NCBI GenBank assembly: GCA_035540935.1
Contig: DATLFS010000130.1
Span: forward strand, 1 to 23,076
From: DATLFS01 sp035540935
Lineage (GTDB): Bacteria; Actinomycetota; CADDZG01; WHSQ01
Direction of reading: 5' to 3'
Length of the DNA stretch: 23,076 nt
This document shows, piece by piece, positions 14,696 to 22,242 of the stretch; the stretch's first letter is position 1, and each line of letters begins with the position of its first letter. The notes below the pieces were generated by a model. The model was not told where the DNA came from and did not search any database. It saw only the letters and a program-made list of their open reading frames with translations. The position numbers and the translations under genes were made by a program.

Positions 14696-15610
14696 ATGCC
14701 TGTCGTGACCATGCGACAGCTGCTCGAGGCCGGTGTGCATTTCGGCCATCAAACGCGCCGTTGGAACCCGAAGATGAAGCGCTTCATCTTCACCGAGCGC
14801 AACGGGATCTACATCCTGGATCTGCAGCAGACCATGCGCGGGATCGAGCGCGCCTACACGTTCGTGCGCGACCGTGTGGCCGGCGGAGGGAGCATTCTCT
14901 TCGTCGCGACGAAGAAGCAGGTGCAGGACACGGTGCGCGAGCAGGCGGAACGCGCCGGCATGCCGTACGTCAATTTCCGCTGGCTCGGCGGGATGCTGAC
15001 CAACTTTCGCACCATGCACGAGCGGATCAAGCGGATGCGCGAGCTGGAGGAGATGGACTCTTCCGGCGCCCTCGACGGATTGCCGAAGAAAGAGGCTCTC
15101 CGGCTCCGGCGCGAGCTCGAGAAACTCCAACGCAACCTGGGCGGCATCAGGGATCTCGACCGTCCGCCCGACGCGATCTACATCCTCGATACCAAGAAGG
15201 AAGAGATCGCCGTCCGCGAGGCGCGGAAGCTCGGCATCCCGATCATCGCCGTCCTCGACACGAACTGCGACCCCGATGACGTCGACTACGGCATCCCCGG
15301 CAACGACGACGCGATCCGGTCCGGGATGCTGCTGACGCGGATCATCGCCGACGCCGTCATCGAGGGGAAGGCGCTCCGCGGTGAGGAGCCGGCGGCGGGC
15401 GACGGAGCCACGACCGGCGGAGGCGAGGCCGCGGCGGCACCCGAAGAGGTGCTGCCCGGCGCGGCAGCACAGCCGAAGGCGGAGTGGGAGCTCCAGCTCG
15501 AGGCCGAGGAGCAGGCGGCGGCCGAGAGGAACCAGGCCGGCGATCAGGCGGAGCAGAGCGCTACCGGTGACGAAGCCGCAGCGGTCACCCCTGCGCAGGA
15601 CGAGTCGTAA
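14696..15610 (+). CDS. rpsB: 30S ribosomal protein S2
   Basis: A 304-residue S2 protein of the small ribosomal subunit. The N-terminus (MRQLLEAGVHFGHQTRRWNP) and KMKRFIFTERNGIYILDLQQT are diagnostic, as are NFRWLGGMLTNFRT and PIIAVLDTNCDPDDVDYGIPGND. AAGGAGG lies 5 nt before the ATG. The core ends near residue 228; the remaining ~75 residues are an acidic Ala/Glu/Gln/Gly-rich low-complexity tail. C-terminal extensions of this kind are known in actinobacterial S2 and are probably disordered. It begins the rpsB-tsf-pyrH-frr-cdsA gene cluster. Confidence 0.98.
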   Translation: MPVVTMRQLLEAGVHFGHQTRRWNPKMKRFIFTERNGIYILDLQQTMRGIERAYTFVRDRVAGGGSILFVATKKQVQDTVREQAERAGMPYVNFRWLGGMLTNFRTMHERIKRMRELEEMDSSGALDGLPKKEALRLRRELEKLQRNLGGIRDLDRPPDAIYILDTKKEEIAVREARKLGIPIIAVLDTNCDPDDVDYGIPGNDDAIRSGMLLTRIIADAVIEGKALRGEEPAAGDGATTGGGEAAAAPEEVLPGAAAQPKAEWELQLEAEEQAAAERNQAGDQAEQSATGDEAAAVTPAQDES

Positions 15611-15651
15611 CGCGACGGACGAAGACGCGACATGCGAAAGGTGCGATGAAG

Positions 15652-16272
15652 ATGGCTGAGATCAGCGCTAAGGACGTCAAGGCGCTCCGCGACGCGACCG
15701 GGGCCGGGATGATGGACGCCAAGCGGGCCCTTCAGGAGTCCGCGGGTGACCTCGACGCGGCGAAGAGGCTCCTGCGTGAGAAGGGGATCGCTTCGGCCGC
15801 CAAGAAGACGGGGCGGTCCACCGGCGAAGGCATCATCTATGCCTACCTCCACAAGCCGCAGCCGGATTACCCCGCCAAGCTGGGGGTCATGGTGGAGCTG
15901 AACTGCGAGACCGACTTCGTGGCGAAGACGGAGGCCTTCGAGCGGCTCGCGAAGGACGTAGCGATGCACATCTCGTTCGCGGATCCTCGGTGGACGGTGC
16001 GCGATGAGGTTCCTCAGGCGATCATCGACGAGGAGTCTGCGATCTACGCCAAGCAGGCGAAGGACACCGGAAAGCCCGACAACGTGATCGAGAAGATCGT
16101 CGCCGGAAAGCTGGAGGGCTTCTACAAGGAGAACGTCCTCCTGGATCAAGAGTGGATCCAGGACAAGTCCAAGACGATCTCGCAGCTCATCGAAGAGGCC
16201 AAGGCCTCGATGGGCGAGAACATCATGATCGGCCGGTTCTGCCGCATCCGGGTCGGCGAGAGCCTCGGCTAG
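15652..16272 (+). CDS. tsf: Translation elongation factor Ts
   Basis: A 206-residue EF-Ts, the guanine nucleotide exchange factor that recycles EF-Tu from GDP to GTP. The N-terminal UBA-like domain (ISAKDVKALRDATGAGMMDA) and the EF-Tu-contacting motif NCETDFVAK are clear. It is the short type, lacking the larger insert of the ~280-residue E. coli protein. ATG 15652 (MAEIS) is preferred over ATG 15646 (MKMAEIS) because the AAAGG element at 15637-15641 is better spaced and the family normally begins MAEI. It follows rpsB after a 41-nt gap and precedes pyrH by 6 nt. Confidence 0.97.
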   Translation: MAEISAKDVKALRDATGAGMMDAKRALQESAGDLDAAKRLLREKGIASAAKKTGRSTGEGIIYAYLHKPQPDYPAKLGVMVELNCETDFVAKTEAFERLAKDVAMHISFADPRWTVRDEVPQAIIDEESAIYAKQAKDTGKPDNVIEKIVAGKLEGFYKENVLLDQEWIQDKSKTISQLIEEAKASMGENIMIGRFCRIRVGESLG

Positions 16273-16278
16273 GGCTCT

Positions 16279-17019
16279 ATGGCCGCGGGAGCAGAGTCCA
16301 CCTCGAAATACCGGAGGGTCCTTCTAAAGCTGTCCGGAGAGGCGTTCGCCGACACCTCGCATGGGTTCGGCATCGATCCGAGGATCGTCGCGTCGATCGC
16401 GCGGCAAGTCGCCGACGCGAAGAACCTCGGCGTGGAGCTCGGCATCGTGGTCGGCGGCGGCAACATCATCCGTGGCTTGTCGGCGTCGGCTCAAGGGACC
16501 GACCGAACCACGGCCGACTACATGGGCATGCTGGCGACGGTGATCAACTCGCTGGCCCTGCAGGACGCGCTCGAGAAGGAAGGTGTGCAGACGCGCGTCC
16601 AGACGGCGATCTGGATGCAGGAGCTGGCGGAACCGTACATCCGCCGGCGCGCGATGAGACACCTCGAGAAGGGCCGTGTCGTCATCTTCGCCGGCGGCAC
16701 GGGGAATCCGTACTTCTCGACCGACACGACCGCGGCGTTGCGCGCGCTCGAGATCGGAGCCGACGCGATCCTCAAGGCGACTCAGGTCGACGGAGTCTAT
16801 GACTCGGATCCACAGGTGAACCCCGACGCGCAGATGTTCCATTCCCTGCCGTATATCGAGGTGCTGAATCGCGGTCTGAAGGTCATGGACTCGACCGCGA
16901 TCTCGTTGTGCATGGACAATCGTCTTCCGATCATCGTTTTCAACCTCAAGGCCGGCAACATCGTGAAGGTGCTGTCGGGCGAAGAGGTCGGGACGTTGGT
17001 TCACGCCGACGCGACCTAG
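16279..17019 (+). CDS. pyrH: UMP kinase
   Basis: A 246-residue bacterial UMP kinase of the amino acid kinase family; it phosphorylates UMP to UDP with ATP and is a hexamer in characterised species. Motifs are RVLLKLSGEAF (phosphate-binding), GIVVGGGNIIRG, TADYMGMLATVINSLALQDA, FAGGTGNPYFSTDTTAALRA and KATQVDGVYDSDP. It starts 6 nt after tsf with only a weak AGGG as ribosome binding site, which suggests translational coupling. Length and gene order are standard. Confidence 0.98.
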   Translation: MAAGAESTSKYRRVLLKLSGEAFADTSHGFGIDPRIVASIARQVADAKNLGVELGIVVGGGNIIRGLSASAQGTDRTTADYMGMLATVINSLALQDALEKEGVQTRVQTAIWMQELAEPYIRRRAMRHLEKGRVVIFAGGTGNPYFSTDTTAALRALEIGADAILKATQVDGVYDSDPQVNPDAQMFHSLPYIEVLNRGLKVMDSTAISLCMDNRLPIIVFNLKAGNIVKVLSGEEVGTLVHADAT

Positions 17020-17027
17020 GGGGCGAG

Positions 17028-17591
17028 ATGGAATCGAAGAGCGAAGTGCTCCAGGACGCCGAAGAGAAGATGAAGAAGGCGGTGGCGGTCAACGCCGAGG
17101 AGCTGGCGTCGATCCGCTCCGGCCGCGCGACGCCGGCGATCCTCAACCGCATCACCGTCGACTATTACGGAACCCAGGTGCCCCTCAACCAGGTGGCGAA
17201 CCTCTCGGTCCCCGAACCACGGCTGCTGGTCATCTCTCCCTATGACCCGAACAGCATCGGCACCATCGAGAAGGCCATCCTGGCGTCCGACCTCGGCATC
17301 ACGCCGAACAACGACGGGTCCGTCATCCGGCTCGCGTTCCCGGAACTCACGGAGGACCGGCGGAAGGAGCTGGTGAAGGTCGCGCATCAGCGCGCCGAAG
17401 AGGGGCGCGTCGCGATTCGCAACGTCCGTCGCCACGCGAAGCAGCAGCTCGAGCGTATGAAGAAGGACGGCACGCTGCCCGAGGACGAAGAGCGCAGCGC
17501 CGAGAACCAGCTCCAGAAGCTCACGGACAAGTACGTCGCCGAGGTGGATGCGCACCTGAAGCGCAAGGAGCAGGAACTCTCCGAGGTCTAG
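17028..17591 (+). CDS. frr: Ribosome recycling factor
   Basis: A 187-residue RRF, which with EF-G splits post-termination ribosomes. Typical blocks are EELASIRSGRATPAILNRI, VDYYGTQVPLNQVANLSVPEP, ISPYDPNSIGTIEKAI, LGITPNNDGSVIRLAFPELT and RRKELVKVAHQRAEEGRVAIRNVRR. The ATG at 17028 is preceded by AGGGGG and lies 8 nt after the pyrH stop; the open frame extends upstream within pyrH but the family begins here. Confidence 0.98.
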   Translation: MESKSEVLQDAEEKMKKAVAVNAEELASIRSGRATPAILNRITVDYYGTQVPLNQVANLSVPEPRLLVISPYDPNSIGTIEKAILASDLGITPNNDGSVIRLAFPELTEDRRKELVKVAHQRAEEGRVAIRNVRRHAKQQLERMKKDGTLPEDEERSAENQLQKLTDKYVAEVDAHLKRKEQELSEV

Positions 17592-17623
17592 ACGGCGTGA
17601 CGTCGCCGTCCGAGGGACCGCAT

Positions 17624-18451
17624 GTGACGACCTCGCCGCGCGCCCGCGGCCGCAACCTGCCTCAAGCGGTGGGAACCGCGCTGGTCTTGCTCGGCCTGAT
17701 CGCGGTCGCTTACGTCGCAGGGCCCGACGGTTTCTTCGTCCTCGCGCTGTTGGTCGTGGTCCTCGCTCTGTACGAGCTGCTGGAAGCCCTGCGGGCGCGG
17801 CGACGGAAGGTCGTGGTGACGTTCGAAATGGCGGTGTGCGTCGCGATGCTGCTCGCGGCCTACCTGCGGCCCGACGAGAGCGGCTATCTGTTGGCCGCGG
17901 CGGCGGCCGGCATCCTCGGCTCGTTCGTCCTGGGATTGTCGCCGGGGCGCGGAGCGAGCCCGGCGACCGACGTCGCCTGGGCGATCCTGGCGCTCGTCTG
18001 GATCGGCGGCGGCGGCGCGGCCGCGGTCGCGATGCTGACGCTCCCCTCGGGACTCAACCTCTTGGTCGCGCACGTTCTCGTGACCGCCGTCGGCGACGTC
18101 GGCGCGTTCTTCACCGGAACCTCGTTCGGGCGGCACAAGCTCGCGCCGTCGATCTCGCCCGGCAAATCGTGGGAGGGCTTCGCCGGCGGGTTCGTCGCAT
18201 CCGTGGCAGGCGGCGCGACGGCGGGATGGCTGATCGACGACATCGGCGTCGCCGCCGGCGTCGGGATGGGCGCGCTGATCGGCTTGCTCGCGCCGGCGGG
18301 CGACCTCGCGGAGTCGATGGTCAAGCGGGAGCTCGGCATCAAGGACTCGGGCCGCATGCTGCCCGGCCACGGCGGGATGCTGGACCGCCTCGACGCCATC
18401 ATCTTCTGCGCGCCGGCTGTGCTGCTCTACCTTCGTGCCGTCGTCTTCTAG
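17624..18451 (+). CDS. cdsA: Phosphatidate cytidylyltransferase (CDP-diacylglycerol synthase)
   Basis: An integral membrane enzyme making CDP-diacylglycerol from phosphatidate and CTP for phospholipid synthesis. Several hydrophobic helices are visible from VGTALVLLGLIAVAYVA onward. The C-terminal CDS signature is present: SPGKSWEGFAGG, then GDLAESMVKRELGIKDSGRM and PGHGGMLDRLDA with the metal-binding acidic residues. GTG 17624 (275 residues) is preferred because GAGGGA lies 6 nt upstream; GTG 17597 (284 residues) is in frame and 5 nt after frr, with a more distant GAGG. In many actinobacteria rlmN sits between cdsA and dxr; it is absent here. Confidence 0.96.
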   Translation: MTTSPRARGRNLPQAVGTALVLLGLIAVAYVAGPDGFFVLALLVVVLALYELLEALRARRRKVVVTFEMAVCVAMLLAAYLRPDESGYLLAAAAAGILGSFVLGLSPGRGASPATDVAWAILALVWIGGGGAAAVAMLTLPSGLNLLVAHVLVTAVGDVGAFFTGTSFGRHKLAPSISPGKSWEGFAGGFVASVAGGATAGWLIDDIGVAAGVGMGALIGLLAPAGDLAESMVKRELGIKDSGRMLPGHGGMLDRLDAIIFCAPAVLLYLRAVVF

Positions 18452-18475
18452 GCCGGGACCCTCTTCGCTGCGTGT

Positions 18476-18481
18476 GAGAAT
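18476..18481 (+). promoter_or_regulatory. Leaderless-type -10 box (GAGAAT) for dxr
   Basis: GAGAAT, preceded by TGT, lies exactly 6 nt before the GTG start of dxr, the same geometry as at the acyl-CoA dehydrogenase and ispG. It deviates from TAnnnT at the first base. No ribosome binding site precedes dxr. Confidence 0.4.
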
Positions 18482-18487
18482 GCATCG

Positions 18488-19666
18488 GTGAGCGCGCCCC
18501 GGAACGTAGTCGTCCTCGGGTCGACCGGCTCCATCGGACGCCAGGCGCTCGACGTGATCGCCTCGGCCCCCGATCGCTTCCGCCTCATCGGCGCCGCCGC
18601 GGGTCGAGACGAGGAGACCCTTACCGCGCAGGCCGAGGCGCACCGCGTCCCGCACGTGGCGTTGGGGACGGAGGGTGCGATCGATCTCGCCGCGCTCGAC
18701 GAGGCCGACGTGGTGCTGAACGCGATCGTCGGCGCGGCCGGGCTGCGCGCATCACTGGCGGCGTTGGGCCGGGGGACGACACTGGCGCTCGCGAACAAGG
18801 AGAGCCTGATCGCCGGAGGTGAGCTGTGCCTCGCCGCGGCGCGCCGGACGGGAGCGAGCATCATCCCCGTCGATTCGGAGCATGCGGCCCTCGCGCAGTG
18901 CCTCGCCGGTCGCGCGCCGGACGACGTAGCGCGGGCCGTCCTCACCGCGTCCGGGGGACCTTTCCGCCGCCGTGACGTGCTTGATGACGTCACGCCGGAG
19001 GAGGCGCTGGCCCACCCCACATGGTCGATGGGGCCGAAGATCACCGTGGACTGCGCCACGCTCATGAACAAGGGGCTCGAGGTGATCGAGGCGCACTTCC
19101 TGTTCGGCCTCGACTACGACCGGATCGGCATCCTCGTCCACCCGCAGAGCCTCGTGCACGCCCTCGTCGAGCTCACGGACGGGAGCTCGATCCTGCAGGT
19201 CGCTCCGGCCGACATGCGCATCCCGATCGCCGCCGCGCTCGCCCACCCGGCGCGCCTCCCGATCTCCCCGCCGGTCGATCTCGCGGACGCGGGGCGGCTG
19301 GAGTTCGAGCCGCTCGACACGGACCGCTTCCCCGCGCCGCGACTGGCGTACGAGGCGGGGCGGCGCGGGGGGACGTTTCCCGCCGCCCTCAACGCCGCGA
19401 ACGAGGAAGCCGTGGGCGCGTTCCTAACTGGACTCCTTCCTTTCCCGGGCATCACCGAGGTCGTCGAGGGGGTGCTGGAGAGCCACGAGGGGGCGGACGC
19501 CACCGACCTCGACGAGGTGCTCGAGGTCGACGCTTGGGCTCGCGGAGAAGCGCGCCGGCTCGTTCGTGAGCGAAGTGCGGCTCTCCGGAGCGATCCGGGT
19601 GTCATCCGGCGCGCCAACCGCGGGGCGATCCTCGACCTGCCGGCGCCGGCGGGGGAGGAGCGATGA
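18488..19666 (+). CDS. dxr: 1-deoxy-D-xylulose 5-phosphate reductoisomerase
   Basis: A 392-residue enzyme of the MEP pathway that converts DXP to 2-C-methyl-D-erythritol 4-phosphate with NADPH. The N-terminal Rossmann motif is VVLGSTGSIGRQALDV. Further markers are ALANKESLIAGGE, PVDSEHAALAQCL (metal-binding Asp and Glu), TASGGPFR, HPTWSMGPKITVD and ATLMNKGLEVIEAHFLF. The GTG start follows a leaderless-type -10 box. The stop overlaps the next start as ATGA. It shares the cluster with ispG, so two MEP steps are linked here. Confidence 0.98.
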   Translation: MSAPRNVVVLGSTGSIGRQALDVIASAPDRFRLIGAAAGRDEETLTAQAEAHRVPHVALGTEGAIDLAALDEADVVLNAIVGAAGLRASLAALGRGTTLALANKESLIAGGELCLAAARRTGASIIPVDSEHAALAQCLAGRAPDDVARAVLTASGGPFRRRDVLDDVTPEEALAHPTWSMGPKITVDCATLMNKGLEVIEAHFLFGLDYDRIGILVHPQSLVHALVELTDGSSILQVAPADMRIPIAAALAHPARLPISPPVDLADAGRLEFEPLDTDRFPAPRLAYEAGRRGGTFPAALNAANEEAVGAFLTGLLPFPGITEVVEGVLESHEGADATDLDEVLEVDAWARGEARRLVRERSAALRSDPGVIRRANRGAILDLPAPAGEER

Positions 19667-20844
19667 CCGGCGTCCTGTTGTTCGTCGCCGCGATCCTCGT
19701 CGTCGTGATGATCCACGAGGCGGGCCATTTCCTGGTGGCCAAGGCGTTCGACTTCAAGGCGACCAAGTTCTTCGTCGGATTCGGCCCCACCTTGTGGTCG
19801 ACCACGAGGGGCGAGACCGAATACGGCGTGAAGGCTCTTCCGCTCGGCGGCTTCGTGAAGATCGTCGGCATGAACCCCTACGAGCAGGTGGAGGCCGCCG
19901 ACGTGCCGCGCTCCTATCCGAACAAGCCGCGCTGGCAGCGCGCTCTCGTCCTGGTGGCAGGCTCCGCTACCCACTGGCTCGTGGCCTTCGTCCTGCTGGT
20001 CGTGGCGGCAGTCGCGATCGGCTTCCCCACCGGCGAGGCGACGACGACCGTGGCGCAGGTGACGGAGTCGCTCGGCGGCGAGACGACCCCGGCGGGCGAG
20101 ACCGACCTCCGCTCGGGCGATCGCATCCTGGCCCTCGATGGGCGCGGCGTGGAGTCGTGGGACGAGGTCTCGTCCTACATAAAGGACCGCGCGGGAGAGG
20201 ACATCACGCTCACGGTCGAGCGCGACGGGGAACGCCGGACGGTAGCCGCGCGCCTCGGGACCGCGGTGTTCGACGCCGAGGGGAACGTGGTCGCGTACGC
20301 GCCCCCGGGCGGGCGCGCCCCGGAGCCGCCGGCCGGAGGCACGGAGGGAGGCTTCTTTGGTGTCTCGCCCGAGCCGGAGTTCCGCAAGGAGGGGCTCGGC
20401 GGCGCGATCGCGGAGGCCGCGGGACAGACGTGGGAGCTGACGACGCTGTCGGTGACCGGCATCGGCGAGGTCTTCTCGATGGTCTTCGACGGGACGTTGT
20501 GGGAGGCGCTGACCGGGGAGGGCGAGCGGCAGCCGACGGAAGGCCCTCTCGGCCTCGTCGGCGCCGGTCGTATCGCGGGCGCCACGATCCAGGCGGGGGA
20601 CTGGCTGAACTTCATCGGGCTGATCGTGTCGTTCACGATCTTCGTGGGGCTGATGAACCTTCTTCCGCTCCCGCCGCTGGACGGGGGGCATCTCGCCGTT
20701 CTCGCATGGGAGGCCGTGACCGGCAAGGCGGTCGACGTCAGGAAGCTGATCCCGCTGGCGGCCGCGGTCATCTCGTTCTTCGTCGTGCTGTTCCTCGCGG
20801 TGCTCTACCTCGACCTCGCGCGCCCGGTCCAACTGCCCTTCTGA
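19663..20844 (+). CDS. rseP: Site-2 intramembrane zinc metalloprotease (RseP/Rip1-like)
   Basis: A 393-residue M50B protease that cuts transmembrane substrates such as anti-sigma factors; the Mycobacterium homologue is Rip1. The zinc motif HEAGH is at residues 18-22 in the first membrane helix. The second conserved site, PLPPLDGGHL with Asp340, lies in a later helix. A PDZ domain occupies about residues 120-205 (RSGDRILALDGRGVESWDEV). About four hydrophobic segments are seen, at the N-terminus, near residue 105 and in the C-terminal part. ATG 19663 overlaps the dxr stop (ATGA) with GGGGGAGG upstream, so the genes are coupled. Position between dxr and ispG is typical of actinobacteria. The ECF sigma factor in this window has no visible membrane anti-sigma partner for it to cut. 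Confidence 0.95.
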   Translation: MTGVLLFVAAILVVVMIHEAGHFLVAKAFDFKATKFFVGFGPTLWSTTRGETEYGVKALPLGGFVKIVGMNPYEQVEAADVPRSYPNKPRWQRALVLVAGSATHWLVAFVLLVVAAVAIGFPTGEATTTVAQVTESLGGETTPAGETDLRSGDRILALDGRGVESWDEVSSYIKDRAGEDITLTVERDGERRTVAARLGTAVFDAEGNVVAYAPPGGRAPEPPAGGTEGGFFGVSPEPEFRKEGLGGAIAEAAGQTWELTTLSVTGIGEVFSMVFDGTLWEALTGEGERQPTEGPLGLVGAGRIAGATIQAGDWLNFIGLIVSFTIFVGLMNLLPLPPLDGGHLAVLAWEAVTGKAVDVRKLIPLAAAVISFFVVLFLAVLYLDLARPVQLPF

Positions 20845-20869
20845 GGCCCGGCGAGCCCCCACGCCCCCC

Positions 20870-20875
20870 TAGACT
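20870..20875 (+). promoter_or_regulatory. Leaderless-type -10 box (TAGACT) for ispG
   Basis: TAGACT fits TAnnnT and lies exactly 6 nt before ATG 20882. The 37-nt gap after the protease gene has no ribosome binding site, so ispG probably has its own leaderless transcript. Confidence 0.55.
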
Positions 20876-20881
20876 GACGGC

Positions 20882-22066
20882 ATGCAGACGCAAGACCAGG
20901 GGAACCTGACACCCCGCCGCCCGTCGCGCCGGATCCACGTCGGCCGCGTCCCCGTGGGCGGCGGAGCGCCGGTGTCGATCCAGTCGATGACCACGACCAA
21001 GACCGAGGACGTCGGCGCCACGCTGATCCAGGTCCACGCGCTGGCGACGCAGGGCGCCGACATCGTCCGTGTCGCCGTCCCCCACGAGGCCGACGCCCGC
21101 GCGCTGCCGACGATCGTGCAGGAGGGCGGCGTGCCGATCGTCGCCGACATCCACTTCTCCGTGCGGTTGGCGCTCCTCGCGGTCGAAGCCGGCGTCCACG
21201 GCTTGCGGGTGAACCCCGGGAACATGAGGAACCCCAAGCACGTGAAGGAGGTGGCGGATGCCTGCCGGGAGCGCGGCATCCCCATCCGTATCGGGGTGAA
21301 CGCCGGCAGCCTCGACAAGCGGCTGATCGAACGCTACGGGAGACCCACCGCGGCCGCGCTCGTCGAGAGCGCGCTCCACGAGATCGCCCTGCTCGAGGAG
21401 CACGGCTTCCGCGACATAAAGGTCTCGGTGAAGCACCAGAACGTCCCCGAGATGATCGCGGCGTACCGGATGCTGGCGGCGAAGACCGACGTCCCGCTCC
21501 ATCTCGGCGTTACCGAGGCGGGGACGCCGAAGCAGGGCGTCGTCAAGAGCGCGATCGGGATCGGGACGCTCCTGGCGGAGGGTATCGGGGACACGATCCG
21601 CGTCTCGCTCACGGCCGACCCGGTCGAGGAGGTCGTGCTCGGCAAGCAGATCCTTCAGAGCCTGGGGCTCAGGGAGAGCGGCTTCGACTTCGTCGCCTGC
21701 CCCTCCTGCGGGCGCGCGGAGCTCGACGTCTTCGCCCTCGCGGAGGAGGTCGAGGAGCGGATCTCAGAACTCGACCTGCCGCCGATGCAGATCGCGGTCA
21801 TGGGGTGTGAGGTCAACGGTCCGGGAGAGGCGCGCGACGCCGATATCGGCATCGCCGCCGGACCCGGGCGCGGCCTGCTGTTCGCCAAGGGGAAGCAGAT
21901 CGGCTGGGTGCCGCACGACCGGCTGGTCGATGCTCTGATCGAGAAGGCACTGGAGGTCGCGGAGGAGATCCGCACCGCGGGCGGCGCCGAGGGCGCGCCC
22001 AGCGTCGTGAAAGGAGCGGCGCGCCGCGGCGCGCCGCTCAAGATCGGGATGGGCGCGCCGGACTAG
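20882..22066 (+). CDS. ispG: 4-hydroxy-3-methylbut-2-en-1-yl diphosphate synthase (flavodoxin)
   Basis: A 394-residue 4Fe-4S enzyme of the MEP pathway, converting MEcPP to HMBPP. The TIM-barrel part includes VSIQSMTTTKTEDV, GADIVRVAVPHEADA, PIVADIHFSVRLAL and GLRVNPGNM. Cluster ligands are Cys273 and Cys276 in ACPSCGR and Cys309 in MGCEVNGPGEA. It is the compact bacterial form without the large middle domain of plant enzymes. The C-terminal ~25 residues are poorly conserved and encoded by a stretch rich in GGCGCGCC palindromes. It converges with the tiny bL37 gene with 12 nt between stops. Confidence 0.98.
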   Translation: MQTQDQGNLTPRRPSRRIHVGRVPVGGGAPVSIQSMTTTKTEDVGATLIQVHALATQGADIVRVAVPHEADARALPTIVQEGGVPIVADIHFSVRLALLAVEAGVHGLRVNPGNMRNPKHVKEVADACRERGIPIRIGVNAGSLDKRLIERYGRPTAAALVESALHEIALLEEHGFRDIKVSVKHQNVPEMIAAYRMLAAKTDVPLHLGVTEAGTPKQGVVKSAIGIGTLLAEGIGDTIRVSLTADPVEEVVLGKQILQSLGLRESGFDFVACPSCGRAELDVFALAEEVEERISELDLPPMQIAVMGCEVNGPGEARDADIGIAAGPGRGLLFAKGKQIGWVPHDRLVDALIEKALEVAEEIRTAGGAEGAPSVVKGAARRGAPLKIGMGAPD

Positions 22067-22078
22067 GCGGCGCGCCGC

Positions 22079-22165
22079 TCAGCCCTTGCGGCCGGCGTTC
22101 GGACGCTTGCCGTGGTTCGCCTTGTTCTTGCGCCGTGTGCGCCGCTTGCGTCCCTTCTTGGCCAT
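22079..22165 (-). CDS. 50S ribosomal protein bL37 (28-residue basic protein)
   Basis: A 28-codon gene on the minus strand: MAKKGRKRRTRRKNKANH followed by GKRPNAGRKG. The Lys/Arg-rich body with the ANHGKRPN motif matches bL37, the very small large-subunit protein first seen in mycobacterial ribosome structures and conserved in actinobacteria. I recognise it by this motif from memory, not by a search. ATG 22165 has GGAG 7 nt upstream on the minus strand, and a candidate -10 box TATCCT lies 39-44 nt upstream. It differs from the usual form by the five-residue tail AGRKG after PN. Convergent with ispG and divergent from rimP, among translation genes. It is short enough to be missed by many gene callers. 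Confidence 0.8.
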   Translation of the reverse strand: MAKKGRKRRTRRKNKANHGKRPNAGRKG

Positions 22166-22203
22166 GGGGCGTCTCCGTTGCTGTCGGTGGGTGAAGGCCG
22201 TCC

Positions 22204-22209
22204 AGGATA
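22204..22209 (-). promoter_or_regulatory. Candidate -10 box (TATCCT) for the bL37 gene
   Basis: On the minus strand TATCCT fits TAnnnT. Initiation near 22197 would leave a leader of about 32 nt with a GGAG ribosome binding site before ATG 22165. It sits close to the plus-strand rimP promoter, so the two face away from each other from a shared region. Confidence 0.4.
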
Positions 22210-22227
22210 TCTCCCCACCCGGAGGTG

Positions 22228-22236
22228 TGGTACCGT
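22228..22236 (+). promoter_or_regulatory. Extended -10 promoter (TGGTACCGT) for rimP-nusA
   Basis: TACCGT with an extended TGG matches the rpsB promoter (TGGTACCCT) at eight of nine positions. Initiation near 22243 would produce a leader of about 115 nt before rimP. Confidence 0.5.
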
Positions 22237-22242
22237 AAACGG

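Noticed and set aside
19114..20862. Long minus-strand open frame (582 codons) opposite dxr and the site-2 protease
   Set aside because: Antisense shadow of two well-supported genes, with no motifs of its own.
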